A program made the position numbers and the translations under genes. Of a stretch of 64,000 nt of DNA, positions 22,721 to 32,843 are shown piece after piece (position 1 is the first letter of the stretch; every line of letters starts with the position of its first letter). The notes beneath the pieces were generated by a model. That model saw only the letters and a program-made list of their open reading frames with translations, was not told the origin of the DNA and searched no databases. Source of the stretch: Labyrinthula sp. Ha. Taxonomy: Eukaryota > Sar > Bigyra > Labyrinthulida > Labyrinthulaceae. Where the stretch lies: the NCBI GenBank assembly GCA_015227615.1, contig JAALGZ010000001.1, positions 1,364,001 to 1,428,000 of the forward strand, given 5' to 3'.

Positions 22721-25292
22721 GAGCTCTCGTAATTTTTGATATCTTGATCGTTCTCTTATATCACACCAATCCAAAAACTCTAATGCCCTCAAGCCAATAA
22801 AGTCAAAAACCAAGAAATAATCTCTTTTAATTAATACAGTTTCCTCTTAATTCTTCCACACTATTAAGAGCCATGAAAACTCCGGTATTTTTCTATTTGA
22901 CATAACTCTCTTTGACATAAGCTCTCCACTTCTTTCCAATATCTTCGAGTTGAACGATGAAATTTGAAAAATCTTTACCTTAAATAAAAAAAGAAGAAGA
23001 ATCCAAGAGCTTCATGTCACATTTCTTACGGTATTTATATTTTAGGTTATGTTTCTTAGAAGCTAAGATATGGAAGGTTTTTTGTGAGAAGATCATTATT
23101 ACTCTATCAGAGAACTTGAGAATGATTGATGCAAAATCAACTTGGTTTTGCTATGCAATTTTTTTTCTAAATAGTAGCGTTGGAGTTACGAGACAACAGG
23201 AGAACCATGACTAGACTCTTGAAATCAAGTTTAAGAACAGCTCGAATGAGCTAATGGGCTTTTCAAATCTTTCAACAACTCAATTTGCCAGAGCAATTAA
23301 ATTAAGCGATGGGAAATGGCATCTGGCATAGTAAAATGCTTCTACAGGAAGAAAATTGTAATCCTAATTGGAAGCTTTGCATAACAAAAATATTTATTCA
23401 TGTTGAAAAATATAATGAATCAGAATGCATAAAATGTAACACCTTGAAGGAACAGTTGAGGATATAGAATATGACGAATGAAACTTTCCGGAGGAGAATG
23501 AACACAAGAGAATGGGCGAGATTATAATAAGAGATTAAAGCTAATTTTTAAGGTTTTTAACTTGTTAATTCATGATTTCTTCCTTTCTATCTATAGAAAA
23601 ATATTTTTTCATGATTTGTACTTTTTTGCCAAGCAAAAGTAATAATAAGTAAACATCATTTTGAAAGTTCAGCACAAAAATCTAGAATTATGCGTACAAA
23701 AATTCTTTAGTGTCATCTGAGTTCACTTTGTCAATTTTCTTTGGTTTAGCCCAAATTATTTTCTGTTCTCTCAATCAAAAACTTCCCCCAGAAGGATCAA
23801 CTAAGCAAAATCTCCAACAAGTAGAAGACAACAAGTTTTCAAACTTCAGAGAATAAGTGATTATTTGTTCATTTCTATATATCATTTGCATTTCTATGAC
23901 CATTGCGTTTTTTCATACAAGGAGTTTTTAGTGGACTTCTTTGGTTTTGTCTTTAATTAGGTAGAAAAAGTTCGGATTCGTTGAACTCGATCAATCATAT
24001 CGGTGCGTACTGTTAAGTTTCCTGTTCATTGTAGACTCTGTTAACTTCACGATTATTCCGTCTAACGTTAAGGCCAAAATTTTACCTACCCTTAACTATT
24101 ATTATTCACAAAACGACAAAAAACCCTAACAGGGGATAGTATTTATCTAACTCAGGATTCTAAAGGCAATTCTAATCTGATTCTTTGAATTATTTCATTG
24201 GTTAGACTAAGTAGCCAAAAGTATGATTCACAAATAAATAAAAGAAAAACGTGAACCAGAGAGAGAAGATATCAAAATGAGCGACATGACTGACTAGAGT
24301 ATACAGAAAACCGGTAGTCTAATTACATGAGAAGAAAATGAATCCAGACAATACACATACAACTTCAAACCTTATGAATAATAATGTATAATCAGTCAAG
24401 AGACATTCCAGGATAAAGCCGTTATGGACTCTTGAGTATTAGAGGTAACCATGTAGAATTATAACTAGCTAAACCGTATCCGAGGATAGTGAGTGAAATA
24501 AAAGGAACTCGTAGAGGGATATGTACATATAGTATTTAGCTCTACATTGAACAAAATAATCAACCCTTGGTAGTACCTGCTTTAATATCTTGTGGAATCT
24601 ATGGGTACAGCACTATTGATGTTAGCTCTGTACACAAAGACTTTGAAAAAGAACTTACAACTAAGTTTAATCAAGAGTATAATGATTTGAAATAAATAGT
24701 TCAAATATAAGATCACTATTTAGATCTATATTTAAACCCCATATCGTGTATGAAGTGATATAAAAGAAAATAACTCATACATGAATGTGGCTTCGAAGGC
24801 TGCATCTTCATCAATAAAAGAAAATCAGAACAAAAAATATTAAGAATGTTTAACTTGGCATGGCTTGGCTTCTTACAGGAGATGATACCTTTATATTTGT
24901 GCGAAAACGTTGTACATTCGTGGGTATACTTATGAATTCATTGAAAAAATCAATACCAGGTGAAAAACAGTTAAAATATCCTTCTAACATGTCAAGAAAC
25001 AAGTTTTAAGTAAATAATAAAAATCAAAGATCTCTTTGTGCTTGAATAATAAGATTTCCAAGAGTCAAAATTTAAGTAAAATGATCCAGTGGAACTTTTA
25101 AACCTGTATTTTAAGACGTGTGCAAAATTAAAATGATAGATCTCAGGTCTATGTTAGTTTTAAAAAATAGTCCCGAACAAACACTTCTAACGGCAAGAAA
25201 GTGACTTGCAAGTCCTACAAATTATGTCGAAGTACCGAATTATTGCAATAGTTGAAAGGAGTAGTAACGACTGCTAATATTCCGAAAAAAAC
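22721..25292. other. No supported gene; AT-rich spacer
   Basis: Short hydrophobic or Lys-rich open stretches only (for example 23014-23214 plus), without domain motifs. No RNA gene or repeat with clear ends was recognised. Confidence 0.5.
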
Positions 25293-25420
25293 TATTAAAT
25301 ATATTAGCCAAGTACAATATATCATATCAGAAACATAGAAATAGATCGTAATTAATAGTATTGCTCAGAGAAGGGGTTAAGGAATAGGTGCATAGATAAA
25401 AGAAAGAAAAATTTTAAATA
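25293..25420 (+). mobile_element. Solo LTR of copia family 1
   Basis: About 128 bp that begins TATTAAATATATTAG and contains GAAACATAGAAATAG, TCGTAATTAATAGTATTG and GGGGTTAAGGAATA, closely matching the LTRs of the 32.7-37.1 kb element. No internal sequence flanks it. Flanking AAAAC and AAAAT may be an eroded 5-bp target duplication. It is more diverged than the two LTRs of the intact-looking element, so it is older. Confidence 0.85.
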
Positions 25421-27430
25421 AAAATTATTGTGCCTTAGATTATGATAAATGATATATTAGGCTAAGAATTGTTATTTTCTATTTTTTAGCAGAAGTTTTT
25501 ATTATTATTTGATAGATCATACTGTATTTTAAATATAGCTTGGTCTGTATTGGCAACTCTTATAAACACATTGCCAAATATTCAAGAGTTGTTGCAAATA
25601 AGAACAGTGTTTGGCTGAAGTATGGATAATCTAATACGCGTACAGTTGAGTTAATTGTACAGATCAAGAGCAACATAATACTTTAGCGAAAGATTCATAG
25701 ACATATTAGAGATGTTTTTAGCTCATCTGAAAAGTATAAAAAAAACTGCTTAATTAGATTTAAAAAGCCTACTTTAGGGAAGCATACCTAACAGAAATTA
25801 TTTTTGTGCGGTTCCAATAGATAAACATATGCATATTAATTGAAAAGGAAAAGGATGAATTAATCCTATTAAATACTTATTAATCTATTTTCATACAGGA
25901 GCAAGCAGTTATTGATGCAGAAAACAACTTCCAAAAAGACTTTTTACTCAAGAGCAGTTCTTGAGTGGATTATCTTTGCTTGTAAGTGCAAGTTTTTGCC
26001 ATCTGGGTAGCTTCATTGTTCTCTAAATAGAAAAAATAAACACGGTGTTCTTCTGTTAACATACCGGAACGAGACTATTAAAAAAGAGCATCATCTTATA
26101 ATAGTCTTCACTGAGTTGAAACAAGCCATGCAGAATTATTCATGAGAAGAATCAATACTATTTTTCCATTTAATATATTTCAAATTATCTAAATTAGGAG
26201 TGAGAGAACAGATACATAGCGTCTTACATCTAGTAGAAATAAATATTGAAGATGCACCTAGCTTGCTGAAAACTCAATTTTCATACCTAAAATCAAATCG
26301 AAAATACTAAGTAGTTTGCGCATATGGCACTATAGAGAGTGCATATCTATGTTGTTCGCCTCGCAATATACTCGATTAGTAGTTTTAAAGGAACTTAACA
26401 GCTAAGAATTAAATTTTTAATTTCATTTATTGACTTCAAAAGAAAAATCTAGGCTAAATCCAACTTAACATCAATATTTTCACTCTAATTTTATCAGGCT
26501 ATATCACAAAGATATAAATGAGTTTGTGGTTCAAAGATCTGTTTGGTTTGATTGGGTTGGCCTTTGCAGGTATGTTTGCTTCTTTAAAAAGTTAAGAGTA
26601 TACACATCTAGACTAATAGAGTTTTTTAAATATAAGATGGTTTCCTTCGTGACAATTATTACTATACTATTCAGAGCTCTTTTCCTCTTAATTATTGTGT
26701 TACTTCTGTTTTTATTAACTACCATTAACCAATCTGCTAAGTTCTATGACTTTACAAAGGTCAACTGGGATAGTAAATATTTTGTGGGCTACTATGTAGC
26801 TGTTGAAGAATAGGTTGAAAACATTGATTAAAGTCCCTATGCATCAGTTGAAAGGTTAAATGGATTAGCCTACACTGATAGATCATTATATGCAATTAAG
26901 GTCTTACCTTGTTTAAATGGCCCTACGCTGCGAAAGTAAAAAGTGCAGCCTCGAGTTTAAAAACCGAATTTTTGCCATTTTCTTGAGTGGGAGGATTCAA
27001 AGAGCGTTGATTTGTTATGAGAATGTCTGAAAGGGGAAGCTCATATAAATGGGAACAATTGCACACAAAACAAGAGAGAAAGGATAATACAGTTGAAACA
27101 TTACTTGACTCTTAAGCAATGCATTTATCTAGAGCCTATGAAGTCTCCGTCCTATTAGTCGTCTCGGCCTCGCTTCTGCTCCAAACCTAGACCTCTATTG
27201 AAAAAATACATTTTATTGGTTTTTAGCCATAAATAGCTAGAAGAGTTGCAAATTTCCATTCTCCACTTTTTGTTCTGTTTATATGCTTAAAGATTAAATG
27301 TCCTTGTATTGTGAGGTAAATCTGAAATACAAATATTTATTACATAAGATCAGTAAATAAACTCAAACTATAGATACAATATAAAACAGAGTTTGCAAGT
27401 TAATTATTGATCAACTGAATAAAATTAACA
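25421..27430. other. No confident gene; one hydrophobic open stretch
   Basis: A plus-strand frame with an ATG at 26637 and a stop at 26811-26813 would encode a short peptide with one strongly hydrophobic helix (LFLLIIVLLLFLLTT). It has no recognisable family and could be chance in AT-rich DNA. The remainder holds nothing I can identify. Confidence 0.35.
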
Positions 27431-27439
27431 ATACTCAAA

Positions 27440-29164
27440 TTAAACCATATCCGAAGACAACTCATCTCTGAACCTTGTGGTTATTATATCCATAGTACTT
27501 TCTAACCAAGTCTTCTTTACTAACTTAAAACCAATTTTTTTTTCACTTAGTAAAAACATGTCAACAATCTTGTCAGGATTGAAAATAAATCTTGCAAAAT
27601 ATCGATATAACAAAATATCTCTTGGTTGATGTTCGTTTTTGTATTCAAGGACTACATTTAAGAACATAATCAAGCTAATTGGTTTTTTAAACTCAATATA
27701 GGCTTCAGTATCTTTTGAAGGTCTAATCCTCCTATCTTTTAAAACAGGAACTAATTCTGGAACAATAAAACTTTCTGCTTTTTCATCATATTTTAATAAA
27801 ATCATACTACTTAAAGCAACTTTTAAAACATATTCTCTTTCTTTTGTAGTATAATCTCTGAGAAGCATATTGAATAAAGTTTTTCTTATTATTCCAAAAT
27901 CAATGTATTTTCTATATTCAGGAAAAATCTCTGAATTCAACCTAAAAGCAAGTTGATGAAGATTTGAATCCCGAATAAAGCTTCCTAAAGCTTGAGCTAT
28001 ATATGAAGGTGCAAAAAATATAAAATTAGTTTCTTCAGATAACTCAAGATTATTGTGGTAGAAAATAATTCCTGCTCTTGAATAAATATTAAGCATATCA
28101 TCCAAATTTTCTTCAGTAAATTTACAAAGTTTTCCTTTATTCTTGAACTTTTTCAAACTTATATAATTTGATTCTTCTCTACAATTATCCAAGAATAAAA
28201 CCCAAACACAAGGTAAGCTTAACTCAGTTGAAACATAGTTGATAAAAAATTCATCTTCTTTTGCAAAGCTCTTAAGTTTTTCATGTATCTCAGAAATAGT
28301 TTTAGAAGAAGGATTTGAATTCTCAATAGGAAAAAGATTAATCTTCTCATTTTTTGGTACCTGAAAATCAGTAAAAGTTTCAGAAACAAGTTTAAAGACT
28401 TTTAATTCAGTTTTTTCTAGTTCTTCTTTTTTATTTTTCCTAAGAAATAGTTTTAAATAAGTTCCAATTAAAACAATAGGTGCTCTTGGAGCATTTTTGA
28501 CAACACTTTTTAACCAAAATTTAAGTCTATTCATATCTTTGTTATTTTGTTTTGTTAAGTTAAATACAAGAACATAAACTGCATTTGGATTCATAAATAA
28601 ATGATGAAGAGAAGAAAAAACTTCTTGACCTCCAAAATCAGAAACACGATAGAAAGGGTTGTTTGATTTATAATCAGAGCTATTATCCCACGTAAACAGT
28701 TTTAGAAATTCTTCATCTTGAACAGTTCTTTCCAAAAGTTCTTTTTCAAAAGGAAGATTGTATTTTGATGTTTTTCCAACTCTGTTATCTAAATTATATT
28801 CAATAGCAAGAACGTTTTTCACTCTCTGCACACTAAGTTCATATTTAGTGAAAGGTTTTAAATTATCTTCTTTGATTTCAAAAATATTTGTATCTTCTAA
28901 AACCAAAGTTGAAGAAATATCTTTCATAAATCTTTTTTTACATAAACTTCTTATGGTTGAAGTTTTTCCAGTTTTACTATCACCCATAAATAATAGTTGA
29001 AGTTCGTTCAAAGAGAGTTCTTGATCATATCTTTTTTGTAACATAGATTGAAGCATAATATAAATATTCTTTCTATTTTTTATCGTTTTGTTTATTGTTT
29101 CCAAATATAAAAGTGAAGGATGTTTTTCAACTAGTTTTTCCAGAGCTGTTTTAAAATCTTGCAT
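27440..29164 (-). CDS. ROCO-type GTPase: Ras-of-complex (Roc) domain plus COR-like region
   Basis: The 574-aa frame starts at the first in-frame ATG (29164) and ends at 27440. The Roc domain spans about 55-270. It has a P-loop GDSKTGKTS at 61-69, a large insertion before switch II, DFGGQE at 176-181, a hydrophobic VYVLVFNL strand, and IGTYLKL at 233-239 where ROCO proteins have a VGTHxD-like G4 motif. The remaining 300 residues match COR character: winged-helix-like acidic segments, an ELSEETNFIFFAPSYIAQAL stretch and VPELVPVL. There are no LRRs and no kinase, unlike classical LRRK/ROCO proteins, so this is a minimal Roc-COR. Upstream on the minus strand the frame stays open to 29254, but without an ATG. 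A GTGGGAAG...TTCTTTAG segment there looks like a 5' UTR intron, although a spliced upstream exon cannot be excluded. Confidence 0.75.
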   Translation of the reverse strand: MQDFKTALEKLVEKHPSLLYLETINKTIKNRKNIYIMLQSMLQKRYDQELSLNELQLLFMGDSKTGKTSTIRSLCKKRFMKDISSTLVLEDTNIFEIKEDNLKPFTKYELSVQRVKNVLAIEYNLDNRVGKTSKYNLPFEKELLERTVQDEEFLKLFTWDNSSDYKSNNPFYRVSDFGGQEVFSSLHHLFMNPNAVYVLVFNLTKQNNKDMNRLKFWLKSVVKNAPRAPIVLIGTYLKLFLRKNKKEELEKTELKVFKLVSETFTDFQVPKNEKINLFPIENSNPSSKTISEIHEKLKSFAKEDEFFINYVSTELSLPCVWVLFLDNCREESNYISLKKFKNKGKLCKFTEENLDDMLNIYSRAGIIFYHNNLELSEETNFIFFAPSYIAQALGSFIRDSNLHQLAFRLNSEIFPEYRKYIDFGIIRKTLFNMLLRDYTTKEREYVLKVALSSMILLKYDEKAESFIVPELVPVLKDRRIRPSKDTEAYIEFKKPISLIMFLNVVLEYKNEHQPRDILLYRYFARFIFNPDKIVDMFLLSEKKIGFKLVKKTWLESTMDIITTRFRDELSSDMV

Positions 29165-29254
29165 AGCATCTATCCAAAACCTAAAGAATAAATAAAATAT
29201 ACAACATAACTTAAAATAGTAAAGAGAAGGACTTCCCACCAGCAAATTTTTCAC

Positions 29255-31250
29255 ACCTCCAATTATTGTTTTTTTCTCTTGATATTCTTTATACTTCGTC
29301 GACTCAGAAACACTAAAGTTTAACTAAAAGGTTTGTTTACCCTAAGTTCTTCATAGTATTATTTTCTGATAGTGTTTGAAAAATACTTGATAACTCAGTT
29401 ACAGTGAAATTATTATTATTAAACCTAAATATGAAATAAAAGAAAAATATACCACCAGTGTTCAACTTTTATTCTCTTGCTTATAAATATATCAAAAGAC
29501 TCAAAAGATATTATTTCACAACCAGTAAAACTATAGTAAGTAAATAATAAGAAAATACTCTATCTCCTTTAATTTAGGAAATATTTTTGGTTTAGAAAGT
29601 ATATTAAAATTATCACCATTTATTCTACAGTTATTAAACCTATCTTAAAATAAGGACAAAAAATACTCCAAGTAATCAACTACTGGAAATAAATTTAATA
29701 ACCTTTCAAACTTTTCTTTAAAAACAAAAAGTGGACAATCGAAAAACCTATATTCTTTTAGAAGGAAATATCTTACAATAACGTAGTTATCTCCCTATTC
29801 ACTTTCATATTTTGGAGAAAACTTTTGATTGCCTTATTGAACTTTTCTGCTTCTTCTCTATCTTTATTCGACCTTATAATAATCTTATTCAAAATATATA
29901 CCAAATAATCCAAAATTCATTGGTATTCCTCCTTTCTTCATATTGTTTTAGTATAGATTTTTCATCAAATTTCATCTTTGTTTCTGTTCTTTTTGACACA
30001 AAAAATTATTTTACTGAAACTTTTTCGATTAATTAGTTTAAAATATAAAAATATACTAAATTAAAACCAATAAAATGATTATAAAATTTTGGGAAATGGG
30101 AAATTTGGAAACAAAGAAACTGTTATAAGTTCCGGCAACACTCAGGCAGTCGAAATACAGTCACCAGTCAATGAAGTGAAACATTCTAAAACAATTTCAA
30201 TTGTTTCTGTGAAGGTTGACCGTCTCACCTCCTGCAAGCTCAGGTCTATCGAGGAATATGCCCTAACTTCCGTTAGGAACGTCCTTGCAATACATGAAGT
30301 TGGTAGCAAAGTAGCGGAATACCTCGAAAGAGTGAGCTTCTCTTTAACCTTCCAGATTCGCTACAACATACAACAAAAGTAAATATGTTCTTATTGTTTA
30401 GGTCTGCCATCAAAAAACACTAGATGTGCTAACTACAGCAAAACTCTAGCGAACACTCCTCTATACATCCGCCTTCACCAACAACCCAATTCCAAAAAGC
30501 CACCATTAAACCTCAATGTGAGACTCAAACCCACAGCGATTATCCCATACCCTCTTCCTACCACCAACAAACTCCTAACCATTGGCCTTCTCCTCGGCAT
30601 TGTTCAAAATCAGCGCCTACAAACACCATTAACACACCAAAAATCTCCAACTGCTAATCCAAGACGTTGAAGGAACACGAACAAAACGTTGCAAGGTCAA
30701 GTCGCAAAATAAGCATACAGACGAAGATTAGAAATCAACAACACATCACTGGTATTTCGCACTGCGCGGATGAAAGCTAGCTGAATAAATTGTTCTCTTC
30801 TAATTTATCTCCGTTGTTTAATTTCTTTTCTCCCTCTACGACCAATTAAATTTATTTCCGAAAGAAGTAGCGAATATGGTTGGTTAAAGTGACAGTAGGA
30901 GCACGAGACGGGAAGCTTCCCGAGAGAGCGGCGGACCGGCATCGGACCCTAAGATAAACGCATAGGCGGATTTGCAGATGTAGTACCTTACTCCCACCTT
31001 AACTATTAAAATGATTATTAGTTTTTTCTTATTGATATTAACGTTAACTATCAGTAAAGGAATTCTTAACGGATACTGAATTTTACGGAAATTATCGTTA
31101 AGAACGATATTCACGATATCTTTTGGTGTTTTCAAAATCTTTTGACAATTAAATTTAATTAGATTTTTAAATAAGTTCCATGGTAGTGCCAATTGAGTAC
31201 GAGACCCTAACCCTGAACGAGCCTGCGGTCCTACCCATACTCTCTACAGT
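29255..31250. other. No confident gene; one unassigned plus-strand frame at 30089-30382
   Basis: The 97-codon frame 30089-30382 is richer in G+C than its surroundings and lacks low complexity (for example VKVDRLTSCKLRSIEEYALT), so it may be a coding remnant, but I recognise no domain. A GC-rich patch at 30895-30950 (GAGACGGGAAGCTTCCCGAG, partly palindromic) precedes AT-rich sequence with several GTTAACG-like words. No other features are seen. Confidence 0.35.
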
Positions 31251-31259
31251 AATACTATT

Positions 31260-32490
31260 ATTTTAATTACGTTAATTCCATTAACAGGTGTTCTTGAGTA
31301 GCATGATCCTTCTTGTTCCAATAACTTCTTGTATCTTGTGCTTGATCTCTCAAAATTCCAATCCAAAAACAAAGAAAACAACAAACACAGCTGTAAAAGA
31401 CCGGAAGGTGCCAGTTCAAGTGATCCAGTAGTCCAGATGTAATATAATATCGATCCAGATGGTTCAAGACATTCAATTAGATGATTCGCAGTGGTTTTCG
31501 TTCAGGATTTACGTTCCAAGCTGTAAACTTCTTATTCGACGTGCTTCTATCTACTTCCAACCTCTAAAAGGCCCATTATAGACCTTGTGGGGTGTATCTA
31601 CTCCGTTTGTTGACGCTTAGGCTGCTTGCCTTCATCCAGTAGAGACTTATTATGCAGGTTTTGATAGAATTTGATGAAGATTTTGTGATCCAGACGATTT
31701 CCAGAAAGGTAGTTTTCCCGTGTTTCATACAGTCTCCACAAGATCAGTCATTGCTCAGTCACAAAAGCTCTAGATTACTTTCGTGCTTTACTAGTGTGAT
31801 TGTTCCATATTTTTCTGGTTATTCCACGGCTAGGAGGTAGCATTTCTTCTGTTCCAAAATACAGCGAACATGGTAAATCACAAGCACAGGACACAAAAGA
31901 AACGATCCAGAAGTTCTTTTAACCTCCTTCCGTTCTTGTTTCTTCTTGGGGGATATCTTTTCTTGTTGCTAGTGTCTTTCCTTGTTCTCTTGACCTGAGC
32001 GTTTCGATCACCTTCAACAAATATAAATCTCCTCTTGTTCACTCTTTTCGCTACCTTTCCTTGCAATGTTTCTGGCAGCTTTCCACAGTTCCGGGTCAGT
32101 AGTCCACTATGGGGTACATGTACGTTTCCTAAAAAAGTATTATGTTGTTCCAAGACCTGTTCTTAATAGCTAGGATCCTGCGGCTCACTCTGTAGATGTC
32201 AGTTACATCCGGAAGGAGTTCCTGACACACAAAGATCGCTAAGCCAGTGGAGTTGGGGTGAGTTTGTGAGACAAACAACCTTCCATTTCCGTTCTTACTG
32301 GCAATTTTATTTTGCTCTCTCAAGTCTTCTAACACTTTCTGTCCAACTTCCTGAAGTAAGATCAGTAGGGATGGAAGTTCTTAAGTGAGTTTCACTGTTG
32401 TAGAGAGTTTGTATTGAGCAAGACCACCGACCTTGAGACAAAGTACTTGGACTCTCACTTTTTGTCGGTTCGCGGAGTTTAGGAGTCAAT
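31260..32490 (-). mobile_element. Decayed non-LTR retrotransposon (LINE), APE endonuclease remnant
   Basis: Minus-strand islands fit an APE-type endonuclease. TGLAIFVCQELLPDVTDIYR plus RRILAIKNR at about 32250-32155 matches the G-x-A-x-x-V...R-I-x-x-I segment. TFLGNVHVPHSG follows near 32140. FVEGDRNAQV near 32010 corresponds to the GDFNA catalytic-loop motif (here GDRNA). The islands lie in different frames. Downstream (31840-31260) no reverse-transcriptase motif is clear. G+C is higher than in the host genes. No poly-A tail or target duplication was identified. Confidence 0.5.
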
Positions 32491-32703
32491 GGAGGCGCTG
32501 AGTCGGCGTAAGCTCAGTCTTAGAAATAACTTGTGTCATTTCTTCTTTACCCAAAATATTTTTTAACAATTTAAAGTTCTGTCCCAAAAAGGCCTCGGAT
32601 TTGATTTATTGATGGTTTATCAATGAGACGTTACTCCTTATTTTTCTTGTTGGTTGTTTCTGATAAATTCCAAATTATTTTGATTGATTATTGATTATCA
32701 TTG

Positions 32704-32830
32704 TATTAAATATATTAGTTAACTAGAATATATTATATCTGAAACATAGAAATAGGTCGTAATTAATAGTATTGTTCAGATAAGGGGTAAGGAATAAGTA
32801 CATAGATAAAAGAGAGAAACATTCATAATA
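32704..32830 (+). repeat. 5' LTR of copia family 1
   Basis: 127 bp with the terminal inverted pair TATTA...TAATA instead of the usual TG...CA. It is followed directly by GGTTAACAGCGCG, the candidate primer-binding site. Confidence 0.9.
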
Positions 32831-32843
32831 GGTTAACAGCGCG
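32831..32843 (+). promoter_or_regulatory. Candidate primer-binding site of copia family 1
   Basis: GGTTAACAGCGCG lies immediately 3' of the 5' LTR. Its first eight bases are shared with the equivalent positions of the copia fragments at 595-602 and 44512-44519 (minus strand). The priming tRNA is not identified; a half-tRNA initiator Met, as used by several copia elements, is one possibility. Confidence 0.55.

Noticed and set aside
24030-31090. Similar phrases TTTACCTACCCTTAACTATTATTATT near 24.08 kb and TACCTTACTCCCACCTTAACTATTA near 30.99 kb
   Set aside because: The match is short and AT-biased and does not extend on either side, so it is likely chance or too eroded to define a repeat.
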